A stretch of 64,000 nucleotides of DNA from Pigmentiphaga litoralis (GTDB lineage: Bacteria > Pseudomonadota > Gammaproteobacteria > Burkholderiales > Burkholderiaceae_B). Both the position numbers and the translations under genes were made by a program. The stretch is from positions 3,384,120-3,448,119 of the forward strand of contig NZ_BMXQ01000001.1 of the NCBI RefSeq assembly GCF_014651835.1. The letters are read 5' to 3'. Each line of letters begins with the position of its first letter. Positions within the stretch are counted from its first letter, which is position 1. Shown here one piece after another: positions 32,503-40,606 of this stretch. Under the pieces are notes generated by a model. It worked only from the letters and a program-made list of their open reading frames with translations, made no database searches and had not been told where the DNA came from.

Positions 32503-33447
32503 TTACTGTTGCCTGGAAGATTGCGCGTCCCGCCGCATGTCCAAAGGCGCATGCAGGTTCATCAAGGCCACGATCCAGTCGATGAACACGCGCAGCTTGG
32601 CGCTGACGTGGCGGTTGGGCGGATAGGCGATATACATGGGCATCGAATCCAGCCGCCAGTCTGCGAACAGCGGCACGAGCGCGCCGCGGGCCACATGCGC
32701 GACCGACATGTAATCGGGCAGCCACATCACCCCAAGTCCGGCCAACCCGGCCGCCAGGTAGGCATTGCCGTCATCCACCGCCAAGGCATGGCGGCCGTGC
32801 ACGGTCACCCTTTCATCGCCGCGGTGCATGGCGTAAGGCAAGGGCTTGCCGGTGCGTGACCATAGAAAGCCGACGATGCGGTGCGGGGCGTCTTCCAGCG
32901 CCTTGGGGTGCGCGGGTGTGCCGCAGCGTTCCAGATAGGACGGCGCGGCGAACACGCGCAATTGCAGGTCACCCACGTGCCGCCCGATCAAGGACTGGTC
33001 CTTCAATTCACCGCCGCGCACCACGCAGTCCACGTTTTCGTTGATCAGGTCCACGATCCGGTCGCTGACGCCCATGTCGAGCTGGATGTCGGGATACCGC
33101 GCGTAGAACTCGGGCAGGGCCGGGATCAGGATCATCTGCGCGAACGGACTCGGCACATCGACACGCAGGCGGCCACGGGGCGATGCGGCCGCGACCGACA
33201 GGCTGGTCTCGGCGTCGTCCATGTCCGCCAGCAGTTGCAGCACCCGCTCGTAGTACGCGGCGCCATCGGCGGTCACGTTGACCTGCCGCGTCGTGCGATT
33301 GAGCAGGCGCACGCGCAGCCGCGCTTCCAGTTGTTGCACCAGTTGCGTGACGGTGGTCTTGCTCATGTGCAACGTATCGGCTGCCTTGGTGAAGCTGCCG
33401 GTTTCCACGACCCGGGCAAAGGCCTGCATCGCATCGAAACGGTCCAT
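32503..33447 (-). CDS. LysR-family transcriptional regulator (CrgA/DmlR-like)
   Basis: Regulator of 314 residues with N-terminal winged helix (about 1-60; FTKAADTLHMSKTTVTQLVQQLEARL, LLNRTTRQVNVT) and an effector domain (about 90-295). The MDRFDAMQAFARVVETGSF start and RTTR wing are typical of the large CrgA/DmlR branch. The Ser-Lys-Thr-Thr recognition helix replaces the more common Ser-Gln-Pro-Ala. It is divergent from the RidA-family gene, and a LysR-like dyad sits in the 141-base gap, so it probably controls that gene and itself. The effector is unknown. Confidence 0.92.
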   Translation of the reverse strand: MDRFDAMQAFARVVETGSFTKAADTLHMSKTTVTQLVQQLEARLRVRLLNRTTRQVNVTADGAAYYERVLQLLADMDDAETSLSVAAASPRGRLRVDVPSPFAQMILIPALPEFYARYPDIQLDMGVSDRIVDLINENVDCVVRGGELKDQSLIGRHVGDLQLRVFAAPSYLERCGTPAHPKALEDAPHRIVGFLWSRTGKPLPYAMHRGDERVTVHGRHALAVDDGNAYLAAGLAGLGVMWLPDYMSVAHVARGALVPLFADWRLDSMPMYIAYPPNRHVSAKLRVFIDWIVALMNLHAPLDMRRDAQSSRQQ

Positions 33448-33470
33448 GGCGTCTCCCGCCGTTGATTGAT

Positions 33471-33489
33471 TGTTTGGATTCTACAAACA
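33471..33489. promoter_or_regulatory. LysR-type operator between divergent LysR and RidA genes
   Basis: TGTTTG (33471-33476) and CAAACA (33484-33489) form a perfect inverted repeat around seven bases and contain a T-N11-A LysR box (T33474, A33486). It lies 24 bases upstream of the LysR start and 99 bases upstream of the RidA start. Confidence 0.6.
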
Positions 33490-33588
33490 GTGCTTGGTGC
33501 GCTTGCCTGTTTATCGGCTGCAAGGGCGTCGATACAGTGCGGCCATGGTCGATACGGATTCCCCGCGACCCCTTGTTGGAGCACCACC

Positions 33589-33996
33589 ATGACCAAGCGC
33601 GACGTCGTTTTTCCCCCTGGCCGCCACGCCCTGTATGAGCGCAATCGTTATTCACCCGCCGTGCGGTCCGATGGCCTTCTGTTCGTGTCCGGCCAGGTCG
33701 GAAGCCGCGAGGACGGGTCGCCCGAGCCCGATCTGCGCAAGCAGGTGGCCCTGGCATTCGAGAACCTGAACGCCGTGCTGAAAGCGGGCGGCTGCACGTT
33801 CGACGATGTGGTCGACGTCACCGTGTTCATCGTCGACCCCGCTTCCAAGTTCGACACCATCTGGGAAGTCGTGCCGACTTACTGGGGCAACGCACCCTAC
33901 CCCAACATCACCTGCGTGGGCGTGACATGGCTGTACGGCTTCGACTTCGAGATCAAGGTCATTGCGAAGGTGCCGGCGGCGGACACTGCTCACTGA
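33589..33996 (+). CDS. RidA/YjgF-family protein
   Basis: Small cytoplasmic protein of 135 residues of the RidA fold, whose members hydrolyse reactive enamine/imine intermediates or act in specific catabolic pathways. Visible motifs are YSPAVRSDGLLFVSGQVG near 22-40 and a C-terminal strand pattern; the conserved catalytic Arg of archetypal RidA (usually in CRV or ARVEVE near 105) is not apparent, as the matching region reads NITCVGVTWLYGFDFEIKV. A pathway-specific role is more likely than general imine deaminase. The ATG at 33589 matches family length. Divergent LysR control is expected. Confidence 0.82.
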   Translation: MTKRDVVFPPGRHALYERNRYSPAVRSDGLLFVSGQVGSREDGSPEPDLRKQVALAFENLNAVLKAGGCTFDDVVDVTVFIVDPASKFDTIWEVVPTYWGNAPYPNITCVGVTWLYGFDFEIKVIAKVPAADTAH

Positions 33997-34192
33997 AGTG
34001 CCCCGCCAGCACCGGCGCCAGCGACACGGTGCCGAACGACAGCGGCGCGGCAATACGCAATTGGCCGCGCAACTCGCCTTCGGGCGACAGCGCGTCTTGT
34101 GCGACAGCCAGTTCGGTCACCACCCGGGTTGCATGCTCGCGAAAGGTCGCCCCGGCTTCGGTCAGGGTCGAACCCCGTTCCGTGCGCGACAC
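33992..34192 (-). pseudogene. LysR regulator remnant
   Basis: Sixty-seven codons on the minus strand match an internal piece of a LysR protein: the end of the winged helix (SRTERGSTLTEAG), the linker helix (ATRVVTELAVAQDAL) and the start of the effector domain (GQLRIAAPLSFGTVSLAPVLAGHF). The recognition helix and nearly all of the effector domain are gone. The left break falls at the RidA stop codon. It is divergent from pirin, the usual arrangement of a regulator and its target, so it was probably the pirin regulator. From 34193 to 34356 I see only the pirin leader region. Confidence 0.72.
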
Positions 34193-34356
34193 GTTTTCAC
34201 ATCTTCAAGGTCCACGAGCGTTCCTGTTCACGCAACACTGAAGTCGCTTTTCCGGGGCTAGCGTGGCGGAATGCGGGCCTCTAGCATAGAGACAACAGTG
34301 CAATCAGCGTGTCGTTCCCGACCGCTGCCAGCACGACCCTATCGAGGATGACCGCC

Positions 34357-35289
34357 ATGAACCAGACCGCTACCTATGCCCCCACCCAAGTCGCGCCCAT
34401 TCAGGCGCCGCGCAAGATCGTCCACCGTACCCGCGGCCACGGCGGCGGTTTCATCACCCGGCTGATGAGCCCGTCGGACCTGGGTGAAGTGCTCAAGCCC
34501 TTCGTGTTCCTGGACCTCTTTCGCGCCGACGAGGCGACGCAACGCGCGATGGAAGCACGGGGCGGCATGCCGATCCACCCGCACTCTGGCGTGGCCACCG
34601 TGACCGTCATCACCAAAGGGCGCATGCGGTATGAGGATCCGGATGCCGGCAAAGGCACCATCGGCTACGGCGGCGTGGAATGGATGCGCGCCGGCGGCGG
34701 CGTCTGGCACGGCAAGGAAGTGACGACCGACGACGTGCCGCTGATCGAAGGCTTCCAGCTGTGGCTGGCGCTGCCGGAAGCACTGGAAAACGGTCCGTCG
34801 GAAAGCCGCTATATCGAAGCAGCGGACATGCCACAAACCGGTCCGGCACGGGTGATCGTGGGCGAGTACGACGGCGTGCGCAGCCCGGTGCCCGCGCCTG
34901 AAGGCATCAACTACCTGCTCGTGACCCTGGCGGCGGGCGAGACCTTTACCTATCGGCCGCCAGCCGCGCATACGGTGGGATGGCTGGCGGTGTCGCAAGG
35001 CACGCTGAGCACCGGCGCCACGCAGCCGGGCGCCACTGCGGGCGACATGGTGGTGTTCGATGACAGCGGCGATTCCGTGCAGGTGCGGGCGAGTGGCGAC
35101 GCGGCTGTCGTGTTCGTGCTTGGTTCGGCGGTGCCGCATCCGCACCCGCTGCATTTGGGCAACTACTCGGTGCACACATCGGCCAAGGCACTGGAGATCG
35201 GCGAGAACCGCATCAAGGAACTCGGCCGCACGCTCAAGGCGCTGGGTGACCGGCGCACGGCTTCGGGAACGGTGCCGGTGCTGCGCTGA
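34357..35289 (+). CDS. Pirin-family bicupin protein
   Basis: Iron-binding double-cupin protein of 310 residues. The N-terminal cupin contains the metal motif PIHPHSGVATVTVITKG (two His) with a later WMRAGGGVWHGKE in place of the usual GDVQWMTAGxGxxHSE. Pirins act as quercetin-dioxygenase-like enzymes or as redox-dependent regulators. Two adjacent ATGs exist; 34357 has GAGG at a suitable distance and is used, while 34348 would add three residues. A decayed LysR gene lies divergent to it, so its former regulator may be lost. Confidence 0.88.
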   Translation: MNQTATYAPTQVAPIQAPRKIVHRTRGHGGGFITRLMSPSDLGEVLKPFVFLDLFRADEATQRAMEARGGMPIHPHSGVATVTVITKGRMRYEDPDAGKGTIGYGGVEWMRAGGGVWHGKEVTTDDVPLIEGFQLWLALPEALENGPSESRYIEAADMPQTGPARVIVGEYDGVRSPVPAPEGINYLLVTLAAGETFTYRPPAAHTVGWLAVSQGTLSTGATQPGATAGDMVVFDDSGDSVQVRASGDAAVVFVLGSAVPHPHPLHLGNYSVHTSAKALEIGENRIKELGRTLKALGDRRTASGTVPVLR

Positions 35290-35316
35290 CCCGCAAGCCG
35301 GATGCCGCAAGCTGTA

Positions 35317-35346
35317 ACAGGGCGCCGCAATGGCGCGGCGCCCTGT
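35317..35346. terminator. Strong hairpin between convergent pirin and hydrolase genes
   Basis: ACAGGGCGCCGC (35317-35328) pairs perfectly with GCGGCGCCCTGT (35335-35346) over a six-base loop. It lies between converging stop codons and probably ends transcripts from both sides, although no T-run follows. Confidence 0.6.
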
Positions 35347-35363
35347 GCTCACACTCTCACGCA

Positions 35364-36236
35364 TCATCCCACATCAATACCGAACGTCGTTCGCAGATAC
35401 GCCAGGATGCACCGCAGGACCGCCTCGGGTTGCTCGGGAATCAGGGCGTGCGCGGCGTTGCGGATCGTCAGGTTCGTGACCCGGTCGCCCAGTTCGTCGC
35501 TCAGCACGGTGGCGTAGCTTGGCGGCGCCACCACATCGAATTCGGCCTGCACATTGAAGATGGGCGCCGTGCCGCCTGCAAAGAACTCGTCGACAGGCGT
35601 GCGCTTCTGCGCCAGGGTCTGCTGGGTCATCAGGCGCGTATTGAAACCCTGCAACCACGGGCGGGCGTCGTTGCCAGGCGCAAAGAACACACGCTGCAGA
35701 TGCTTCAGCCGTTCGGCATCAGGCAGGTCCATGTTGCCGCTGCCTTCAATCGACGCGCGAATGTCCGGGGGGATGGGCGCCGCCGTCATGCCGCGCGGCA
35801 CCTTGCCGGCCGACCCGGCCAGCAGGATCAAGCCCCGCACCAGGTCGGGCCGGTCGGACGCCAGCGTGCGCGCGATCCAGTTGCCGTGCGCATGGCCGAT
35901 CACGAACGCCGGACCGCGCGCTTCATGCTCGATCACCGCGGCGATATCCTGCGCCCAGTCGTGCAGTGTCTTATCTTCAAGCGGACCGGTGCTGCCCGCA
36001 TTGCCTCGCGGTTCGGGGCATATCGTGCGCAGGCCTGCCGCACTCAGTGGCGCAGCCAGTTCGTCCATGTCGCGTGCGCCGCGCCCCAGGGACGGCAACA
36101 AGACAACCAGTGGCCCCTCGCCCCGCGCCCAGCATTCGATGGTGACACCGTTGCCACGATCAACCATGTGGCGCAGTTCGGGTGGCGCGCTTGCATCGGG
36201 CAAGGCGTGTTGACGCACAGTGTTGTGCATGGGCAT
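35364..36236 (-). CDS. Alpha/beta-fold hydrolase with Ala at the nucleophile position
   Basis: Protein of 290 residues with the alpha/beta-hydrolase core (VVLLPSLGRGARDMDELA oxyanion loop; CPEPRGNAGS). The elbow that normally reads GxSxG is GHAHG (114-118), so the nucleophile Ser is replaced by A116 (codon GCG). Acid (QAEFDVVAPP) and His (NAAHALIPEQ) positions are kept. It could have lost hydrolase activity, or work by a non-covalent mechanism as in some cofactor-free dioxygenase or C-C hydrolase relatives. It diverges from the LysR gene at 36335, which is its probable regulator. No signal peptide is present. Confidence 0.85.
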   Translation of the reverse strand: MPMHNTVRQHALPDASAPPELRHMVDRGNGVTIECWARGEGPLVVLLPSLGRGARDMDELAAPLSAAGLRTICPEPRGNAGSTGPLEDKTLHDWAQDIAAVIEHEARGPAFVIGHAHGNWIARTLASDRPDLVRGLILLAGSAGKVPRGMTAAPIPPDIRASIEGSGNMDLPDAERLKHLQRVFFAPGNDARPWLQGFNTRLMTQQTLAQKRTPVDEFFAGGTAPIFNVQAEFDVVAPPSYATVLSDELGDRVTNLTIRNAAHALIPEQPEAVLRCILAYLRTTFGIDVG

Positions 36237-36334
36237 GCTAAGTTCCTCTACCTGAAAAAGAAACGGATGGCGGGTTCGGCAAGGCGACTTTCGCGCGACC
36301 CGGACACCATCAAAAAAAAGCGAGACACCACGTC

Positions 36335-37237
36335 ATGGACCTGCGGCAACTGCGCTACTTCGTCACGGTCGCCGACGAACTGAACTTCAGCCGGGCCGCC
36401 GAAAAGCTGCACATGTCGCAGCCGCCGCTGTCGCATCAGATCAAGGCGCTCGAAGACGAATTGGGTGTCGAGCTGCTGTATCGCACACGGCGTGAAGTGA
36501 AGCTGACCGACGCGGGACGTGTGCTGCTCAAGCACGCCCGGTCGCTGTTCGACCAGGTGGACGTCGCCGTCAAAAGCACGGTCAAGGCCGCGGCCGGAGA
36601 CACCGGCGTGCTGCGTCTGGGCATGGCGACGTCGGCCGTGTTCAACGTCATGCCGCAGATGCTCGATGCGATCCGCACACGGTTCCCGTCGGTGGAAGTG
36701 ATCGTGGCCGACATGGAATCGAAGGAACAGATTCGCCACGTGGCGCAGGACAAGCTCGACATCGGCTTCATCCATGCGACCCCGCAGGGTGCCGGCATGC
36801 AGCATGCCGAACTCTTTTCGGAGCCCTACGCAGCCGTGCTGCCGGCGGGGCATCCGCTGGCGGATCGCGAACCCTTGACCCTGGCCGACCTGGCGGACGT
36901 GCCCATGGTGGCGTTCTCGCGCGAGCATGCGCCCGCCTTGTCCGACGCCTTGATCGCTACGTGTCTGAACGCAGGCTTTCATCCCAACATCGCCCACACG
37001 GCGCGCCACCCGTTGACCGTGCTGCAGATGGTCAGCGTCGGACTGGGCGTGGCCCTGGTGCCGCATTCCTTTGCGCATACCGCCTTTGGCGGCGTGCGCT
37101 TCCGGCATCTGGAGGGGGACTCGGGTCATATTCGTATCGAGGCTATCTGGCACGACAACCACCCGTCGGAACTGGTCCAACGGGTGATCGCCGAGGTCAT
37201 CCTGCCCGCCGCGCGACTGCCGGCGCCGCAAGCATAA
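36335..37237 (+). CDS. LysR-family transcriptional regulator
   Basis: Regulator of 300 residues of the BenM/CatM/CbbR-like branch: MDLRQLRYFVTVADELNFSRAAEKLHMSQPPLSHQIKALEDELGVELLYRTRR is divided into the HTH (about 1-60) and linker, followed by an effector domain at about 90-295. It is divergent from the Ala-elbow hydrolase (98-base gap). Its 3' end overlaps the convergent MmgE/PrpD gene by 41 bases, so read-through from either side would make antisense RNA to the other. Confidence 0.92.
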   Translation: MDLRQLRYFVTVADELNFSRAAEKLHMSQPPLSHQIKALEDELGVELLYRTRREVKLTDAGRVLLKHARSLFDQVDVAVKSTVKAAAGDTGVLRLGMATSAVFNVMPQMLDAIRTRFPSVEVIVADMESKEQIRHVAQDKLDIGFIHATPQGAGMQHAELFSEPYAAVLPAGHPLADREPLTLADLADVPMVAFSREHAPALSDALIATCLNAGFHPNIAHTARHPLTVLQMVSVGLGVALVPHSFAHTAFGGVRFRHLEGDSGHIRIEAIWHDNHPSELVQRVIAEVILPAARLPAPQA

Positions 37238-38573
37238 GGATCTCTTGCACCGAACTGTCGGGCAAGGACTGGAAGCACGCCTGCAGGCGCGCCACGGCAT
37301 CCGCCCCGAGACCTGGCGTGGCAAGCGCTTCGAACTTCGACAGGATGCCGTCCGCGCGGCGCGGATTGTCGGCGGACCCCGACGGGTTATCGATGTCTAT
37401 CCTGGACCGGCCACCCTGCCGTGTCTCGACTTCGACCCATCCACAGAACTGCGCCGGATAGCGGGCGTCCAGGTCGGCATCGGCCACGATCTCGATCCGG
37501 TTGGCCAGGGCCGTCACATCCTCAGCGGCCAGACGCGCGTCGTTGAACTGCGCGGGCAACACTGCGCCATCCAGCAGGGCCACGGCGATCGCATACCGGC
37601 CGCTCATCTGCGCATTCAGTGCCGATCCTGGGCGATACGGATAACCGCATTGCACGTCGACCACACGGGGCATGCCGACGCGGATCGCCCCGGACCCGGT
37701 CCAGTCCGGCCGTAGCGCCAGCGCCGCATCCACGTGCGCATGCACGCTGCCGCAGCAGCCATACGGCTTGAAGTTGGTGCGCGGCGCGTGCCAATGATTG
37801 CCCAGGTCGGCAACTAGCCTGTCGGGATGCGGCTGGTCGACAAAGGCTTTGAGCAGCCCACCGTCGGCTGCTTCGTAGATCTCGGTTGGCCCGGTGAGGC
37901 CATGCCAGGCCAGTTCGGCAGACATAAGGCCGGCCTGCGCCGCGCGGCCCGGATGGAAGCGTTTGGTGTCCGTGCCGTCGGATGAAAACGCATAGAGACC
38001 ACTGGACTGGGTGCCAGCCAGGCCCAGGGCCCAGGCCGTGCGTTCGGCATCAAGGCCGAGCATGACCGACGCCGCGGCCGCCGCACCCAGCGGCCCGCAC
38101 ACCGCCGTCAGATGCCAGCCGCGCAGGCGTGCCTGGGCGGGACCCAGCGCGAGCGAACTGCGGATCGCGACCTCGTAGCCCGCTGCCAGCGCCACTTCAA
38201 TCCGGCGGCTGTCTGCGGGCAAGGTTTCGGCCAATGCAAAGACGGTGGGCAACATGACCGCGCCCAGGTGCAGCTTGGCGTTGTGAAAGTCGTCGAGCTC
38301 GAAACCATGCGCGGCCGCGCCGTTGACCAGGGCCGCATCGGCGGCACGCAGGCAGGGGGTAGCTTCGCCCCACACCGTGGCCGCACGGCCAGCCGGCGGC
38401 GTGCCGCCCGCCTTGGCCCATGCCTCGATCGCATCGGTCCATGCAAGCCCGCGGCCAGCCAGCGCCGACCCGAAGGTGTCCAGGCTCAAGAACCGCAAAG
38501 TCTTCAGCACGTCTTCGGGGATGGCGTCATGCGTCAGCCCGGCGACCCATCCTGCCAATGTGCGTGTGATCAT
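37197..38573 (-). CDS. MmgE/PrpD-family protein
   Basis: Protein of 458 residues in the family of 2-methylcitrate dehydratase (PrpD), cis-aconitate decarboxylase and iminodisuccinate epimerase. Visible family motifs are AAHGFELDDFHNAKLHLGAVMLPTV near 85-110 (with the conserved DD and H), KRFHPGRAAQAGL near 205, and KPYGCCGSVHAHVDAAL near 270. It follows a Bug receptor gene by 15 bases on the same strand, forming a two-gene operon, and converges on the LysR gene with a 41-base overlap. It likely dehydrates, decarboxylates or epimerises a polycarboxylate delivered through the receptor. It is a distant paralogue of the protein encoded at 40607-41950. Confidence 0.88.
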   Translation of the reverse strand: MITRTLAGWVAGLTHDAIPEDVLKTLRFLSLDTFGSALAGRGLAWTDAIEAWAKAGGTPPAGRAATVWGEATPCLRAADAALVNGAAAHGFELDDFHNAKLHLGAVMLPTVFALAETLPADSRRIEVALAAGYEVAIRSSLALGPAQARLRGWHLTAVCGPLGAAAAASVMLGLDAERTAWALGLAGTQSSGLYAFSSDGTDTKRFHPGRAAQAGLMSAELAWHGLTGPTEIYEAADGGLLKAFVDQPHPDRLVADLGNHWHAPRTNFKPYGCCGSVHAHVDAALALRPDWTGSGAIRVGMPRVVDVQCGYPYRPGSALNAQMSGRYAIAVALLDGAVLPAQFNDARLAAEDVTALANRIEIVADADLDARYPAQFCGWVEVETRQGGRSRIDIDNPSGSADNPRRADGILSKFEALATPGLGADAVARLQACFQSLPDSSVQEILMLAAPAVARRAG

Positions 38574-38588
38574 GGTTGCCGCTCCGGG

Positions 38589-39587
38589 TCAGAAGTCGAT
38601 TTTGATGTCGGCTTCCTTGACCGACTTGCCGATGGTGACAATGTCCTTGCGGATCAAGGCCTTGAATTCGTCAGGCGTGCTTTGCGTCGGCACGAAGGAG
38701 AGTTCGTCGAAGCGTGCTTTCAATGACGCCACCCTGACGGCCTTGCCGACCTCGGTGTTCAGCCTGCTGACGATCTCGGGCGGCAGGTTGGCCGGGCCCC
38801 AGATGCCGTACCACGACAGCAACTCAAAGTCCGGCATGCCGCTCTCCGCCACGGTCGGCACGTTCGGCATCTTTTCAACGCGGGTTTTGCTGGTCACGGC
38901 GATAGGCTTGAGGCGCCCCGCTTCAACGAACGAATGCACCCCCGGCATCGGTGAAATCGCGGCCGAAACGTGCCCGCCCACGACGTCCGTCAACTGCGGC
39001 ACGGCGCCCTTGTACGGGATGATCTCCATGTTCAGCTTGAGCGCGCGATTGATCATCTCTTCGCTCAGGTGGCTGGTGGTGCCCAGGCCCGAGGTCGCCC
39101 AGGTGTACTTGCCAGGGTTGGCCCTCGCCAATGCCGCAAGTTCAATCAAGGTCCTGGCCGGCACATCGTTGTTGACCGCAACAACCAGCGGCACGAAGCC
39201 GATCTGCGCGACCGGCGTGAAATCGCGCTCGGCATCGTAGGTCTTCTTGGCCACGACCAGCGGCATGTAGACTTGGCTGGACGCGTTGAAGAGCAGCGTG
39301 TAGCCGTCCGCCTTGGCGCGCTGCACATTGGCCGAACCGATCAGGCCCGACGCGCCAGGGTGATTCTCGATCACGATGGTCTGGCCAAGCTGCTTCTGCA
39401 GCTGTTCCGCCACAAGACGGCCCACGGTGTCGATCGACCCGCCCGGCGTGTACGGGATCACCATCTTGATCGGCTTGTTCGGGTAGCTTTGCGCGTGGAC
39501 TGCGGTGGCGCCCAGGTGCGCGCCCAGCACGCACAGCGTGAGGACGGCAATGCGAAAAATAGGCTGTGCGGAAGAGGTCATTGTCAT
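38589..39587 (-). CDS. Bug/TctC-family periplasmic solute receptor
   Basis: Exported binding protein of 332 residues; the signal peptide is about 1-33 (ending AVHA), then QSYPNKPIKMVIPYTPGGSIDTVGRL. The ligand loop near 195 reads EIIPYKGAVP. The ATG at 39587 follows CGGAGACAGC; a second ATG six bases later is possible. It is upstream of and probably cotranscribed with the MmgE/PrpD gene, and divergent from the IclR regulator (188-base gap), which likely controls it. A di- or tricarboxylate ligand is inferred from the partner enzyme. Confidence 0.9.
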   Translation of the reverse strand: MTMTSSAQPIFRIAVLTLCVLGAHLGATAVHAQSYPNKPIKMVIPYTPGGSIDTVGRLVAEQLQKQLGQTIVIENHPGASGLIGSANVQRAKADGYTLLFNASSQVYMPLVVAKKTYDAERDFTPVAQIGFVPLVVAVNNDVPARTLIELAALARANPGKYTWATSGLGTTSHLSEEMINRALKLNMEIIPYKGAVPQLTDVVGGHVSAAISPMPGVHSFVEAGRLKPIAVTSKTRVEKMPNVPTVAESGMPDFELLSWYGIWGPANLPPEIVSRLNTEVGKAVRVASLKARFDELSFVPTQSTPDEFKALIRKDIVTIGKSVKEADIKIDF

Positions 39588-39775
39588 GCTGTCTCCGTGT
39601 TCTTGTTGGATGCTTCGATACGATCCGTGCACTGTATGGACCGCCGTCGGTGGCGTCTAATACCGTCTTCCTCCCACAGTTATAGGGTCGGCCGATCAAG
39701 GCAGACGGCGCGCCGATCCGTGTCTAGAATGGCCGACAGTGACCGACCGATAGACCTTTTGCGCGGTACCCCGTG

Positions 39776-40570
39776 ATGCCCCTTCCCCTTGCTTCCGACC
39801 GACCCGGCCGCCTCGACCTGCCCGCGCAAAACCGGTCGCTTGAACGCGGCATCGAGATTCTTCGCGCGTTCAGGCAAGGGTCGGATCTGCTGGGCAATGG
39901 CGAACTCGCGGAGCGCACCGGGTTGTCGCGCGCCACGGTCAGCCGGCTGACGCAAACCCTGGTGGGAACCGGCATGCTCGATCACGACGCGAGCCGGCGG
40001 GCCTATCGCCTGGCCGCGCCCGTACTGAGTCTTGCGCACGCAATGCGCTCGGGGTCGCCCATCCTGCAGATCGCCGCCCCCATGATGCGCAAGGTGGCCG
40101 AGAAGCTGAAGATCAATGTGGGACTGGCGATTTGCGATCGCGACGACATGGTCTATCTGGAATCGGTGCGCTACAACCGGAAGGTGGCGCTGCGCAATGT
40201 GGTGGCCGGACAGCGGGTGCCGATCGAACTGACGTCGTTGGGGCGGGCCTATCTGGCCGTGGCGCCTGCCGACCGCCGGCGCGACCTGATGGAACGGTTC
40301 CGCAAGCAACGGGGGCGTGGCTGGCCTGCGCTCGACACGGAAATCCGGCACGCGATCATCCAGGTGGAGACCCGTGGGTATTGCGTCGCGTCGTGGCAGC
40401 CTGAGGTCGTCGCCATGGCGACGCCTGTGCAGATCGAGGGGTACCCGATACACGTGATGAATGCCAGCGTGACCACGACCCAGGCGCCAGACGCGATCGC
40501 CAATGAGCTGGCGCCAGCCTTGATGGCGCTGGCTGCGCAACTGGTTGCCGCGATGCAGCGGCTGGAGTAA
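39776..40570 (+). CDS. IclR-family transcriptional regulator
   Basis: Regulator of 264 residues: winged helix at about 18-80 (NGELAERTGLSRATVSRLTQTLVGTGML) and an IclR effector domain at about 85-260 containing GQRVPIELTSLGRAYLA and a C-terminal ATPVQIEG segment. A GTG one codon upstream (39773) is an equally possible start. It lies between two acid-catabolism units: divergent from the Bug/PrpD pair and convergent with the longer Bug/hydratase/CoA-synthetase/PrpD operon. IclR proteins often sense small organic acids, which fits. Confidence 0.9.
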   Translation: MPLPLASDRPGRLDLPAQNRSLERGIEILRAFRQGSDLLGNGELAERTGLSRATVSRLTQTLVGTGMLDHDASRRAYRLAAPVLSLAHAMRSGSPILQIAAPMMRKVAEKLKINVGLAICDRDDMVYLESVRYNRKVALRNVVAGQRVPIELTSLGRAYLAVAPADRRRDLMERFRKQRGRGWPALDTEIRHAIIQVETRGYCVASWQPEVVAMATPVQIEGYPIHVMNASVTTTQAPDAIANELAPALMALAAQLVAAMQRLE

Positions 40571-40606
40571 CAGAAGCAATGACAAGACCAGCCAACAGTG
40601 CCGCCA

